The notes under the pieces: model-generated
What the model saw: only the letters and a program-made list of their open reading frames with translations
The model's database searches: none
Told to the model about the DNA's origin: nothing
Translations under genes and position numbers: made by a program
Assembly: GCA_020465985.1 (NCBI GenBank)
Contig: JAANYP010003716.1
Span: forward strand, 373,927-437,926
Direction: 5' to 3'
Source: Centrapalus pauciflorus
Taxonomy: Eukaryota; Streptophyta; Magnoliopsida; Asterales; Asteraceae
DNA: 64,000 bases
Shown here: in pieces, positions 11,623-23,882 of the stretch
Layout: the number at the start of each line of letters is the position of its first letter
Numbering within the stretch: the first letter of the stretch is position 1

Positions 11623-13207
11623 TGTAACACCCTCGAACTAATCCCTAATGCCACATAAATAACACGTCAACAAAGATATAATATAATAATCCCTTACTAT
11701 TCTCAAATCAAACACGTGAAAACCTCGATAATTTAATTTTTAATTTACATATCAAATCACGGAAATCCTGATTAAACTACATAATATTCGAAGTATATAT
11801 GTACAGTCCCCAAAACATAACTACCTCTACGGAAGGTAGCTAACTCCTCGAACACAGCAAAAGTAAACCTACTTGGGTCCAGCCGGCCTACTAGATCTCT
11901 GGTCACCTGAGATACACACATTTAAAACACATGTCAGCTAAAGTTGGTGAGAATACAAGTGTTAGTGTACGATTATAAAACTCAATAAAAGCAAGTAAAC
12001 TCATTAAAAGGTGTTCAGCGTTCTCTACTGAACAAGGTATATGAGATCCCACAAGATAGCTCAAAATAGGTACTCAACCCGTGTGGACGAATCCACGTAC
12101 CCAAATTCCTAGACCGCACAAAGCTGTTGTTAGGACTCAAAAGGGAACCGGGAGCGACCTGACCGCTGCCCAGACACGCGGTTTAGTAACTCGGTAGCTC
12201 ATGTGTCCTAAATCTCATAATATAAAACTTGTTTCTCAATAAAGCACAAATCACAATAAAGCTCAATAATACATCATGATAATATCTCGATAAAAGCTAG
12301 TATTAAAACTCGTAAGAAAGCTCAGTAAAAGATCATGCAAGTATTTATAAATAATCGTACAAGTATCACAGAAAACATGCAAACTCACTGACCCTGGAAA
12401 CTCAATCCTCAAGTCTCGGTTCATTGCCCGTATCCCCAACCCTATCAACTCGAGACCCTGGAATCACAGTATACTCAATATCACGATCACAACTCAATAA
12501 CTCTATACACGACTCCAAAGACACATACACAAAACTCAGAGACCCCAAACACAAGACTCACAAAGCCCAAAACCCTAACCCTGAGCTCTAGCCGGATCGC
12601 GACCGCGCTGACCATCGCGATCGCGGTTGCGCTTCCCGATCTCGGTCGCGCTCAGCAACGCGTCCACGTCCGCCCGCGATAGAGCATCTCGAATTTGATC
12701 AATAATATAGATAAACACCATTCACAATCTCAGAAAAAATTAACAACTTACAATTCATGCAAAACTTACCTAATACACCAAGAAAGAAGTTGGTGAGGAA
12801 TTTGTTGCTTGAATCACAGCTTGAAGCTTAATCCCATGCTGTTGCAGCTGGTGGAATCCAAACACACACACACAAACACACTTAATCTCTGGAGTTGGAA
12901 ATGAGGAAGTGAAACAACCAAGCAAGTAGCTCTAGATTGTATACGTTTTGGTTTTAACTCGGTTCGACACCAAATATCCGATCCCGCTATCTCAGAACAC
13001 AAATTAATATCAACGGGTACCAAATAAATTAATAATCACTAAACTTGTAATCTTTTATAAAAACTCAATCTTATAACCCGGTTAACTCAAATTCTCGTCA
13101 CGTGACAATTTCACGTATAACTCAATAATTCGCCAAACTCAATAATAATATTTAAATTAACCTAATTAAATAATCTCACGTACCTTTCCCAAAATTAGGA
13201 TGTTACA
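11623..13207 (-). repeat. 3' LTR of Gypsy-1
   Basis: 1585 bp, termini TGTAACA on both strands. It is shorter than the partner LTR at 18925-20658, mostly because it lacks part of a CG-rich tract (compare 12597-12680 with 19800-20040) and the long CA microsatellite. Confidence 0.92.
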
Positions 13208-13226
13208 GGATCTCCCTCTTTATAAA
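13208..13226 (-). other. polypurine tract of Gypsy-1
   Basis: Minus strand reads AAAGAGGGAGATCC immediately before the 3' LTR start TGTAACATCC. Confidence 0.65.
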
Positions 13227-13243
13227 GATTCTGTCCTCAGAAT

Positions 13244-16200
13244 CTAACTCGACACAAATAAATGAGGATAACGACTACGCATCTCTGATTCTGGTTCCCA
13301 TGTGGCGCTGGTACCCTTATGATGCTTCCACTGTACTAATACTAATGCCACCTCTTTGTTGTGTAGCTTCTTCACCATTCTTGTTTGTCACTGCCTTAGG
13401 CTGCTCTGCATACTGGAGCCTATTATCAACCTCAATCTCTGATAACGGTACTCGTTGATCATCGCTGGCCAGGCACTTGTAAAGATGGCTGACGTGGAAC
13501 GCATTATGAATGCCAGATAATTCTGAAGGCAAATTCAGGCAATAAGTCTGATCTCCAATCCTCTCAATGACCTCAAACGACCCAATATAACGGGGACCGA
13601 CCTTACCCCGTCTCCGAAATCGAATGATCCCCTTCCAGGGCGAGACCTTCAGCATAACGGAGTCTCCAACATGGAACTCTAACTCTGACATTCGACGATC
13701 TGCATAGCTCTTCTGTCGGCTCTGAGCTGTCCTAATCCGCTCCTGAATCATTGCGACCTTGTCGCTAGTCTTCTGTAAAATCACGGGCTCGCTGATAGGA
13801 CGTTCCCCAACCTCATCCCAACACACTGGTGTCAAGTACTTCCGCCCATAGAGTGCCTCAAACGGAGGCATGCCGATAGACGCATGGTAGCTGTTATTAT
13901 AAGCGAACTCTACAAGCGGCAAATGTAAATCCCAACTACCCCCGAAATCGATAATGCAAGCTCGAAGCATATCCTCCAGCGTCTGATTGGTCCGCTTTGT
14001 TTGACCCCCTGTCTGAGGATGATACGCAGTACTGAGCTGAACTTGGGTGCCCAACTCCTTCTGGAAGCTTTACCAGAATCGCGATACGAACCGGCTGTCT
14101 ATGTCAGAAGTAATAGATCTTGAAACCCCATGCCTTGCCACAATCTCACTGATGTAGAGGCGCACTAACTGATCCATCGATATGGTCCCGCGAACAACTA
14201 AGAAATGAGCGCTCTTAGTGATCCTATCAAAATAACCTAGATCATATCATTCCCACGCACAGTCCGCGGAACTCTCACAATGAAGTCTATAGTGATATCA
14301 TACCACTTCCACTTTGGAACCTTTAACGGCTGGAGTCTGCCATGAGGCTTCTGATGCCCACTCTTAACTCTCAGGCATGTCATACATGCCTCAACATACT
14401 TCCCTACCTCCCTCTTCATCCCCTGCCACCAATAATGAACTCTCAGATCCCTATACATCTTCGTGCTGCCTCGATGAATCGATAATCTAGACTTATGGGA
14501 ATTGTCTAGAATCCACTGTCTCAAATTCTCTACTCTGGGAACCCATACTCGGCCAAAAAGCGTCATCAATCCTCTATCATCTCTACTCAATAACTGAAGC
14601 TGCCCAGCTAATCTTTCTCTATCTGTACATTTCCCGCTCGTAGCCCCTCCTCCCGAGCTAGCCGCAAACTGTCAACCAAGGTCGACGTGACCTCCAATAT
14701 GAAAGCTCTAGACGAAACTGTCTGCTCATAAGATCTCCTACTGAAAGCGTCTGCCACCACATTAGCTTTCCATGGGTGGTACTGGATATCACAATCATAA
14801 TCATTTAGGAGCTCCATACTACGTCTCTTTCTCATGTTCAGATCCTTCTGGTTGAACAGATGCTGCAGACTCTTGTGATCGGTATACACTGTAGATCGCG
14901 TCGCATAAAGATATTGATGCCATATCTCAAAGCAAAGACGATGGCATCCAACACCAAATCATGCACTGGCCGGCTCAACTCATAACTCCGCAACTGCCTC
15001 GAGGCGTACGCAATCACCTTACCTCTCTGCATCAGCACACATCCTAACCCGGTAAACGAGGCATCACAATATACCGCGAAGTCCTCAGATTCTTCGGGCA
15101 ATGCTAAAATCGGAGCCCTACACAACCTATTCTTCAACTCTAAAAAGCACTCTCCTGCTCCTCAGCCCACACAAACGGCACATACTTCCGCGTCAACATC
15201 GTCAAAGGCACTACAATCCGCGAAAAATTCTCTATGAATCGCCTATAAAACCCCGCCAAACCCAAGAAACTACGGACCTCTGACACCGACGTGGGCTGAC
15301 CCCAACTCATAATGGCCTCAATCTTTGTCGAATTCACCTTCACCCCCTCACTCGTCACCACATGCCCCAAGAACTGCACCTCTCGAAGCCAAAACTCACC
15401 CTTTGAAAACTTGGTGTATCGCCTCTCTCGCTGCAAAGTACTTGAAACCTCTCTCAGATGTTGGTCGTGCTCCTCACTGCTCCTCGAGTAAATCAGAATA
15501 TCATCAATAAAAACGATCACAAATCGGTCGAGCATCGGCCTACAAACCCTAATCATCAGATCCATAGATGTTGTTGGGGCATTAGTTTGCCCTAACGGCG
15601 TGACTAAGAACTCATAATGACAATATCTGGTCCTAAATGAAGTCTTTGGCACATCCTCCTCTCTAACTCGCAGCTGATGATGCCCGTAACGCACATCAAT
15701 CTTAGAGAAATAGCTCGCCCCCTGAAGTTGATCGAACAAATCATCAATCCTCGGCAAGGGATGACGGTTCTTCACCGTCAACCTATTAAGGTATGTGTAA
15801 TCTATACACATGCGCATCGTCCCGTCCTTTTTCTTCACGAATAACACTAGGGCTCCCCACTGATAAGAACTAGGACGAATAAACCCACGATCCAACAGAT
15901 CCTGCAGCTACGTCATCATCTCGCGCATCTCGGTAGGAGCTAACCGATAAGGCGTGTGCGCAATAGGCACAGCCCCGGTAACTAGGTTGATCCGGAACTC
16001 GACCTGTCGATCAGACGACAGCCATGACAACTCATCAGGAAACACATCCGGGAAATCTCTGACCAATGACACATCCCTGACTTCTCTCTTCTCCTTCTTC
16101 GCATCCACCACATTGGCTAAATAAGTGGCACATCCCTTCGCCACGTATCTCTGCGCTCGCTCCATCGACATGATGCTCGTTTCTCCACGACCCCTCTCCC

Positions 16201-16546
16201 CATACACGGTCGCTGACTCTGAAATAGGGATCTAAATCATCTTCTTGGAGCAGAAGATATCCGCCTGGCGCGCTGTCAGCCAATCCATACCGACAATCAC
16301 ATCGAAACTACTAGTCTTCATGGGCATAAGGTCTACAAAAAATCGATGGCCATCTATCTCTAACACACAATCTATACAAATACTACTTACTAATACAGTA
16401 CTCCCATCAACCCGTTCAACAATAATAGGAACAGATAACTCGGATGAAGACATGGAAAAATAACCACAAAAGGATGCACACACATATGAACGATCAGATC
16501 CCAAATCAACCAAAATAAAGGCACGTAATCCGTTAAGGATAACCAT
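13244..16546 (-). pseudogene. Gypsy-1 pol (PR-RT-RNase H-INT), multiple frameshifts
   Basis: Protease near 16500 reads VDLGSDRSYV, where the usual DTG is DLG. The reverse transcriptase block (15140-15895) keeps KKKDGTMRMCIDY and the catalytic VFIDDILIYS. RNase H (14608-15137) shows YCDASFTGLG and YTDHKSLQHL. Integrase has an HHCC region (14237-14590) and a core plus C-terminal part (13317-14054) with YHPQTGGQ and NAFHVSHL. The end (13244-13320) encodes a chromodomain-like WEPE..MR..YP motif. Adjacent blocks are offset, so at least four frameshifts separate them. Not functional. Confidence 0.9.
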
Positions 16547-18749
16547 ACAACATCAGGCGACTCCCTCGCCTCCTCGGCCGTAGCCTGAAAGACCCTGCCA
16601 CGAGCCCCTCGGTGCTCCACCTCCCACACGAGGTGCTGACAATGATCCTGATGCCCCAGCCCCGCTCGAACTCTACCCTGGAAACCCTGTCCCTGGATTC
16701 GGACAATCCCGCGACATATGACCCGACTTCCCACATCGGAAGCACAATGACTCCTGAAAAGTACATGCAATGGGAGTGTGACCAAATTGGCCACATCTGA
16801 AACAACGGAGGTGCTCCGGGGCTCATGGCCCTGCATGGCGGCGATGATACCACTGACAATATCGCTTGACCGCTGTTGAGCTTCCAACCCTGCTCCTCGA
16901 ATCTCTAGAACCCCTACCAACACTGCCCTGAATCTGACTCGGCCTCTGGCTCTGACCCTACTGTCTCTGCCCCTGCTGCTGCTGCCTCTGACCCTGACTC
17001 TGACTCTGTCCAACCCCAGACTGCCTCTCATCTCGGCCCTGATCTCGCTGGGCCCCTGAACTCTGCCTCCGCTGCTCTGAATATCCACCCTGTCGGCTCT
17101 CTCTATAAAACCTCGAAGATCCCGAACTCTGACCCTGCCCTAACGGCTTGACACGATGTCACTGGGGAGCCGGCTATTCCCGCTGCCTCTCGATCTCCTA
17201 ATCTCGACGGAGGGCATACTTCATAGTTGACGAAAATGTGGGGTCACATAACATCCCCACAAACTCCCGAATATCTGACCTCAAACCCTCGATGAACATA
17301 CTGACCTTACGTCTCGGTAGCCACCTGGTATGGCGCAAACTGAGCCCTGTCATTAAATGTGTCGATATAGTCTTGAACCGTCATCGACCCCTACTACAAA
17401 TGAATGAACTCACGCTTCAACTTGCGTCGCGTATCCTCTGGACAGTACTGCGGCTCGAACTCAGTGCGGAACTCCTCCCATGACATCATATAAGCCTCAT
17501 CAACCCCGCGGGCGCTCACCACCATTGGCGGATACAGAAATTTTGACGACTGGTGGCACCATGATCGAATAGAACGTTTTTATTAATTTGACTTTTTTGT
17601 TTGCTTAGTTGACGATAAATCAAATTATAGTAAACAATGATGTTTTGTTTTCATTGTGTGATGTTTGATTAAATGTTCGATTATAATTTGAGCGTTTCTT
17701 TTGAATAAATTTATCATAGTAATTTTAATTTGGAATGAATATTACTAGGACTATTTAAAATACTATTTTATTTTTTTAGGTCAAATTCATATTCATCTTG
17801 ATTTAGAAATAGTTTATATACCGGACCGACCGTAGTAATTTAAATAATGATGACCTCAATAAACATGATTAATCAAATATTGTTTCAACAAAATTCAATT
17901 TAAATTTAATATACAAATTAAAAGGAAAATGAAGGTTTAGAAATTCAGTATTCAAATAGGCTCAATATTTAGAAATGTAAATAACTAATAGAAATAATAA
18001 TATTTATTTAATTTTTAGTAGTTTTAATGTTTAGATTATACTATGAATAAAAAATTAATATTTAAAAAGTTAGTCGGTTTGGGCCCCACACTTCTTTATC
18101 CCTTTTCTTCACATTTCTTCTGTGTTAGTTTTGCCAGAGCTTTCTTCCTGGTTTACCGCTGCTAGTCATTTTTTAGTTTTTTTATCATGTTTTGCTAATC
18201 ATTCTCAATGGTTTTCATGTTTAATCAATGGCTGGTGGCACAAGACATCAGCACTGGGAGCACAAATAAACCCTCAGAATTCTTATACACTACTTCCACT
18301 CAACTCACTGGGTGCATGTGCCACCCCTCAGCTTCAAGTAAATCCGCCCCTGCTCACCACAAAACTCCACCATCGCAACGCTCCTCCTTTCAAAAGGTAA
18401 GAAGCATAACTCACTCTGTCTGCTCTATCCACGTGGGCTATACGGAATGCCGCCTCGATCTCATGTAACCAGTTAAGTGCATTTGAGGCACCAACTCCGC
18501 CGAAAAACTCAGAAGGTTGCCCCATCATGAAGTCCTTAAAGGACCCTCACATCGGCTGGCTAGAAAAAGCACCAGCCCCAGAACTCTGCCCAATCTCTGG
18601 AGGAGGCAATACACCTTGACCCCGACCCGCGCCCTGCGCTGGAAAGTGCTCATCGAATACTGACCTATCAAAGAATAAAGGTTCGACCTACGCACATACT
18701 CATCACCCCTAGAGTCATCACCCTGAGGCCCGCTGCCCTCACGGTCCAT
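16547..18749 (-). pseudogene. Gypsy-1 gag, split by a hAT-type insertion
   Basis: A likely start ATG is at 18749. The retrotransposon gag domain (GASNALNWLHEIE, LLKGGALRWWSFV) runs to 18353, is interrupted by the element at 17523-18352, and resumes at 17522 with ARGVDEAYMMSWEEFRTEF. Two zinc knuckles lie at about 16700-16805 (a first RCGQFGH.PIAC and a complete CFRCGKSGHMSRDC). Frameshifts occur before and after the insertion. The region 16860-17100 is Arg/Gly/Gln-rich. Confidence 0.88.
17523..18352. mobile_element. non-autonomous hAT-type element in Gypsy-1 gag
   Basis: 830 bp flanked by a perfect 8-bp duplication CTCACCAC (17515-17522 and 18353-18360). The ends are imperfect inverted repeats: left CATTGGCGGATACAGAAATT, right (minus) CAGGGGCGGATTTACTTGAA; both continue with a GGTGGCAC block. 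The GGGGCGGA start with 8-bp TSD suits Tip100-like hAT elements. Removing it joins two parts of gag. No transposase inside; the interior is AT-rich. Confidence 0.82.
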
Positions 18750-18907
18750 AATTAACCTGCACAATAAAATAATAACGCATATTAACTCTACATAACACTA
18801 CACCTACTCATTTATCACCTAAATGATCTACTTCGGATCACAACCCAAGGATCTAGACTCGTGATTTAAGTTTAAGCATCCACTAGATACTTAATCTCTT
18901 AAACCTA

Positions 18908-18920
18908 GGCTCTGATACCA
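18908..18920 (-). other. primer binding site of Gypsy-1 (tRNA-Met)
   Basis: Minus strand TGGTATCAGAGCC, a perfect match to the standard site, four bases from the 5' LTR. Confidence 0.88.
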
Positions 18921-18924
18921 AGCT

Positions 18925-20286
18925 TGTAACACCCTCGAATAATCCCCAATGCCACATAAATAACACGTCAACAGAAATATAATATTATCATCCCTAACTA
19001 TTCCCAAATCAAACATGTAAAAACCTCAATAATTTTAATCTTTAATTTACATATCAAGTCACGGAAATCCCTGATTAAACTACATAATATCCGTAGTATA
19101 TATGTACAGTCCCCGAAACATAACTACCTCTACAGAAGGTAGCTAACTCCTCAAACACAGCAAAAGTAAACCTACTTGGGTCTAGCAGACCTACTAGATC
19201 TCTGGTCACCTGAGATACACACATTCAAAACACAGGTCAGCTAAAGCAGGTGAGAATGCAAGTGTTAGTCTACGATTATAAAACTTAGTAAAAGTAAGTA
19301 AACTCAGTAAAAAGGTGTTCATTGTTCTCTACTGAACAAGGTATATGAGATCCCACAATATAGCTTAAAATAGGTACTCAACCCATGTGAACGAATCCAC
19401 GTACCCAAATCCCTAGACCGCACAAAGCAGTCGTCAGGACTAAAAAGGGAATCGGGAGTGACCCGACCCCTGCCCAGCCGCGCGGTTTAGTAACTCGGTA
19501 TCTCATGTGTCCCAAATCTCATAATATAAAACTCGTTTCTCAATAAAGCACAGTCCACAATAAAGCTCAATAATACATCCATGATAATATCTCGATAAAA
19601 GCTAGTAATAAAACTCGTAAGAAAGCTCAGTAAAAGATCATGCAATTAATAAGTAATCATTCAAATATCTCAGAAAACATGCAAACTCACCTGACCCTTG
19701 AAACTCACTCCTTAAGTCTCGGTTCCTTGCCCGTATCCCTGACCCTATCAACTCGAGACCCTGGAATCATAGTATAATACTCAATAACACGATCACAACT
19801 CAATGACTCTAGCCGGATCGCGGTTGCGCTCATAGAGTCACGGTCGCGTTTGACCATTGTGATCGTAGTTGCGCTTCCCGAGCTCGGCCGCGCTCATCAA
19901 CGCGTCCACGCCCAACCCGAACCGCCCGCGACCCATCGCGCCCAGGGCAACGCGGCCCGTGCTCATCTAAAGAACATCGCGGCCTGCGATAAGGGGATCG
20001 CGACCGCGCTCACGGACGAACAGAACCAGTAAGCTCTGTTTTCACAGACCAGGGGAAAAATCTCCCCAAACCTCAAAACCAGCAGGGTAAAAATCGATAG
20101 AGCATATCGAATTTGATCAGTAATATACATAAACACCATTGACGATCTCATAAACAATTAACAACTTCCAATCCGTGAATAGAAGCTCAAAACTTACCTA
20201 ATACACCAAGAAAGAAGTTGGTGAGGAATTTGTTGCTTGAAACACAGGTTGAAGCTTGATCCCTTGCTGTTGCAGCTGGTGGAATC

Positions 20287-20334
<48 letters not shown>

Positions 20335-20658
20335 TAATCTCTGGAGTTGGAAATGAGGAAGTGAAACAATCAAGCAAGTAGCTCTAGATTATATACATTT
20401 TGGTTTTAACTCGGTTCGACACCCAATATCCGATCCCGCTATCTCAAAACACAAATTTATATCACCGGGTCCCAAATAAATTAATAATCACTAAACTTGT
20501 AATCTTTTATAAATTCTCAATCTCATAACCCGGTTAACTCAAATTCTCTTCACGTGACAATTCCACGTATAACTCAATAATTCGCCCAACTCAATAATAA
20601 TATTTAAATTGACCCAATTAAATAATTCAATGTAACTTTCCCAAAATTGGATGTTACA
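18925..20658 (-). repeat. 5' LTR of Gypsy-1
   Basis: 1734 bp. It holds a CG-rich tract at about 19805-20030 with repeated CGCGAYCGCG-like words and a (CA)n run at 20290-20326. TSD GTTCA follows. Confidence 0.92.
20290..20326. repeat. (CA)n microsatellite
   Basis: About 18 CA units in the Gypsy-1 5' LTR; the other LTR has only a short run at the same place (about 12863-12880), so it expanded after insertion. Confidence 0.9.
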
Positions 20659-20663
20659 GTTCA

Positions 20664-21364
20664 TATAGTAAAGAAATTATTTGAATTATATAACATAAAT
20701 CAAAATAATTCATTTTAGATAACCATAGGAGTTAATTTAGAAAGTAATTAAATCCGACTTACTTTCATAAGTTGTGGTTAAACTATATATTAATTCATTT
20801 TAATTTTTTAAATGATTGAAAGAGTTATATTAGAAAAATTGGGAGGGAAAATAGAAAAATGATTTTATGAGGTCGTGACATGTGACACGTAAGATTTTAT
20901 TTTATTAATATATATAAGGATAAAGATTTTATAGAAAATCATACAAAGTATTTATTTATAGTGTTCAATTCTAAAAACATCATTCCTTTTTAAGCAAATT
21001 TTTAACTTGTATCATATAAATAATATGTTAAGCACACATACACAAATTATTTTTTGATTTTATTACAAAGTATTTATTACATTTTTAAGTTTTAGTTTGT
21101 ATTTATAGATTGATATAATTTGATATTTCTAAAACTATATTAAAGATAAATTTTCTCATGTAAATTATATATTAATTAATTTATAGATAAGTTACAATAT
21201 AACATTTATGATAAATTAATTGTTGATAATCAAATGATGCAATTTAGCAAACCTCCATTAGTTTATATATTAAATGGTGTATTTTAGCAAAAATTAAAAT
21301 ATAATTTATGATAAATTAATTATTGATAATCAAATGGTGCAACTTAGCAAGCCTTCATTGGTTA
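20664..21364. other. AT-rich spacer with a tandem duplication
   Basis: No gene seen. Near its right end two related units of about 95 bp (about 21199-21292 and 21299-21364) share TTTATGATAAATTAATT and TTGATAATCAAATG. The second unit is interrupted at 21365 and resumes at 23968 (ATATTAAACGGTGTATTTTAGC), so the PMD element landed in it. Confidence 0.65.
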
Positions 21365-21452
21365 GAAATTTTTTTAGAAATAATCAGTTTTTTAAAAAAC
21401 TTTTAAAAATGATCGGGTTTTTTTAATTTCAAAACTAATCACGCGGGGGTTG
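21365..21452 (+). repeat. left TIR of PMD element
   Basis: Matches the reverse complement of 23883-23967 through A/T runs, the shared words AATAATCAG, AAAAATGATCGG and CAAAACTAATCACG, with few mismatches. Confidence 0.85.
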
Positions 21453-21560
21453 GGTACCTCGGTTCACAAGAAAACGACAAAAGCTTCTCACATGGAACAT
21501 AATACAACAAAAATGATTGTGACTTGACCGAAAAAGTGATGATGTGACAAGACCCGGTCA

Positions 21561-21603
21561 TCAGACCGCTCTGGTGAAGTGCGCGGTGGTCAGGCCGCTC
21601 TGG
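21561..21603. repeat. short direct repeat upstream of PMD gene
   Basis: TCAGACCGCTCTGG at 21561-21574 and TCAGGCCGCTCTGG at 21590-21603, about 60-100 bp before the TATA box. GC-rich in AT-rich surroundings; a promoter element is possible but unproven. Confidence 0.45.
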
Positions 21604-21662
21604 CCAACCCAGGCCTGATCAGACCCAACCCGACCCCCTTCGAAACCCGGTCTCTCCTTCCC

Positions 21663-21670
21663 TATATATA
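21663..21670 (+). promoter_or_regulatory. TATA box of PMD gene
   Basis: CCTATATATACTAC about 310 bp before the ATG, following a GC-rich block. Placement suits a polymerase II promoter with an AT-rich leader. Confidence 0.5.
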
Positions 21671-21975
21671 CTACACTTCTAAACCCACATATCATAACAA
21701 AAACATACATTCTACTATATAAGAAAAATTCTACTCTATAATATCTTTCTTTCTACTCCCAAATATTCTAGTTTTTTTTTTAAAAACAGTCTAAATTTTG
21801 TGAATTTAGTATTTTAAATTTTCCACTTTTAATAGATTTGTATTCTAAATTTTCCATTTCAAAAATTAGTATATAAATATTCTAGTTTTTTTTTTTAAAC
21901 TTTTATAATATTACAATATCGGTATTTCAAATATTTTAAAGTTATTATATTTTAACTTTTAAATTTTTAATAAAA

Positions 21976-22752
21976 ATGTCTCAACAACTATTTCCCGGTC
22001 CGAACAACCCTGAATTATTATTTTTATGGGATCAACATCGAGTTTGGCAAAATTTCAATAACGCTGATCCAAATAATAACAAAGAGTTGAATACCAGGAG
22101 GTCGGACCAAACATTTTGGAACTATATCAACGACCATCCAATCCGTGAAGAATGCATTGGTCCAAATAAAGCCGTTGGATTTGGTGGAGTGTTGGCCTTG
22201 GGATACCTAAAGGTTGATCATCATTTGATCACTGCAATGGTAGAAAGGTGGCGTCCCGAGACATACACATTTCATCTTCCGATCGGTGAGGCCACAATTA
22301 CTTTACAAGATGTACAAGTCTTGTCGGGTTTGCCGGTCGATGGTATGATTCTTACTGCTGTAGATACTTTTTCTCGAGATGAATTAAATAGAATTTGTGC
22401 AGATTGTTTAGGTTTTACGCCCGATCCCGGGTGTTTAAAAGGGTTTCAAATAAAGTTAGCTAGAGTTTTAGATGAAATAATGACCCCATTGGTGAATCCG
22501 ACACCACTGCAAGTCGAACAAAGGGCTCGGTGTGTCATTCTCCATCTTATTGGGGGAACCATTTTTCCTGATTCTACGGGTTTGCTTAATTTTAACTATG
22601 AGGACGATGTGAAAGAGTTTATAAAATATGTTGGTTCTTCTGAGGAGTTTGATTTTTATGTAACAAATCAAGAATTGCGTGAAAAGATATCTCCTGAATA
22701 TCGTCGGAATAATAATCAATTTGTGAGCGGTAGTAGTAGTAGGAGACTTTAA
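21976..22752 (+). CDS. plant mobile domain (PMD) protein
   Basis: 258 codons from ATG 21976, no stop or frameshift. Residues ~45-170 match the plant mobile domain (aminotransferase-like, PF10536 as I recall) of the MAIN/MAIL1 and 'PP7 long form' proteins: GFGGVLALGYLKVDHHLITAMVERWRPETYTFH followed by IGEATITLQDVQVLSGLPVDG. A second block, CVILHLIGGTIFPDSTG, is also typical. The C-terminus after about residue 205 is Asp/Glu/Asn-rich and ends with a Ser-Arg tail, so it is shorter than full-length family members. PMD proteins act in the nucleus in silencing and genome stability, and many copies are transposon-borne. Followed 187 bp later by the GRF gene on the same strand. Confidence 0.85.
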   Translation: MSQQLFPGPNNPELLFLWDQHRVWQNFNNADPNNNKELNTRRSDQTFWNYINDHPIREECIGPNKAVGFGGVLALGYLKVDHHLITAMVERWRPETYTFHLPIGEATITLQDVQVLSGLPVDGMILTAVDTFSRDELNRICADCLGFTPDPGCLKGFQIKLARVLDEIMTPLVNPTPLQVEQRARCVILHLIGGTIFPDSTGLLNFNYEDDVKEFIKYVGSSEEFDFYVTNQELREKISPEYRRNNNQFVSGSSSRRL

Positions 22753-22878
22753 TTTTAAGAGTTGTTTTATTCGCTAACTAAAATATGTATTGAATTTAAT
22801 TTTTTATCTATTTATGCAATTATCATTACAAGTTGCAATTATCTTTGCGAGTTGTGTCAGGTCGTGGTCCGGACTCTT

Positions 22879-22888
22879 GTCTATATAT
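22879..22888 (+). promoter_or_regulatory. TATA box of GRF gene
   Basis: GTCTATATATAG 50-60 bp before the ATG at 22940. It indicates a separate promoter rather than one transcript with the PMD gene. Confidence 0.5.
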
Positions 22889-22939
22889 AGTCTTACAATT
22901 TCATTTTGATTGAAAAAAATAGTAAAGCATACTACTTCA

Positions 22940-23257
22940 ATGTCAACTCGTTCTGTTACACGTAACCAACTTCCTAGCAAAACCACCATTACCTGCAAGT
23001 GTGGGGATGCGTCTGTCATACAAACTTCGAACTCATCGATGCATGCTGGCCGACAGTACTACTGTTGTGCGGCGAATGACTTCGTGAACGTGCCAGAACA
23101 TCTAACTTGTGACTTCTTTAGATGGGTTGATGAACCAACCCCGAATAACCCGCCAAACATTCCAATCAACGAACGTCAAGCAGGTGACACAAACCATCGG
23201 AAAACGAGAAGGAACACATCAAACACTATTACAACTCGTCGTCCACCGACAAGTTAA
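22940..23257 (+). CDS. small GRF zinc-finger protein
   Basis: 105 codons from ATG 22940; the frame is open upstream but without an earlier ATG. The GRF-type zinc finger (PF06839 as I recall) spans residues 19-66: ligands C19 and C21 (CKCG), C42 or C43 (GRQYYCC), and C57 (CDFFRWVDEP); the GRQYYC and FFRW.DEP blocks are diagnostic. The tail is Asn/Thr/Arg-rich and basic. GRF fingers bind nucleic acid. In plants such small single-finger proteins are frequent partners in Mutator-like elements; the MULE at 32669-56436 carries a relative. Confidence 0.85.
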   Translation: MSTRSVTRNQLPSKTTITCKCGDASVIQTSNSSMHAGRQYYCCAANDFVNVPEHLTCDFFRWVDEPTPNNPPNIPINERQAGDTNHRKTRRNTSNTITTRRPPTS

Positions 23258-23882
23258 AATAAATTTGTGACACATCTCCCACTTTGAAGCGTAGAAATAA
23301 AATTTGTTCTTTATTTAGTAATATATAATTCTTGAAACTTTGTACCACTGTAACTTTTGATATTATGATTTTACGTCCATATTATGTTTTAATTTAACTT
23401 ATTAGTATGATTGAATATATTTTATAAAATTTAATAAGAACATAAGAATTGCTTCGTATATTTATCGCGCGCACTTGAAATATAAACGCATAATATTAAT
23501 TAAATTGAATTACAAAATTGATATACATTGAATTGCTTAGTAATAATAATATATTATTATTCGTATAAATGTTAATAATATTGATATGTCTAAAAACTAA
23601 ATTATATAAATTTAATTTTTTGTTTTCGGTTAACTGTTGGTATGCTAATAACGTGAATAAACATAAACCGAAATAAAATACTAGTAAATACAATACATTT
23701 GAAAATGTAAAATAAAAAATAAAAATTTAATCATCAAGCCGGGGGTCCCAACCCTGGCCTAAAGTCACGTCACTGCCATCGAAGTTGTAAAAAAAAAAAT
23801 TTAACTCATCAAGCCGGGGGTTCCAACCCCGGCCTAAAGTCACATCACACTCACAAACGTTGCATCGATTTGATTGAGTACC
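23258..23882. other. 3' non-coding part of PMD element
   Basis: AT-rich with no gene. Near its right end a 43-bp unit (TCATCAAGCCGGGGGT...) occurs twice at 23731-23773 and 23806-23848, with GC-rich cores in AT-rich surroundings; it may be a subterminal binding repeat. Confidence 0.6.

Larger units (their letters stand above)
11623..20658 (-). mobile_element. Ty3/gypsy retrotransposon Gypsy-1 (Tekay/Del-like), degenerate
   Basis: Minus-strand element with LTRs 11623-13207 and 18925-20658 and a perfect 5-bp TSD GTTCA at 11618-11622 and 20659-20663. Internal order is gag, PR, RT, RNase H, INT (the gypsy order). The coding part is broken by many frameshifts and by an 830-bp hAT-type insertion. 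LTRs differ by many substitutions and indels, so it is much older than the copia elements. Tekay/Del assignment rests on the RT/INT wording and the chromodomain-like end and is from memory. Confidence 0.93.

Noticed and set aside
22910..22939. Upstream extension of the GRF protein
   Set aside because: It would need a TTG start; the first ATG at 22940 gives a normal GRF protein and suits the TATA box.
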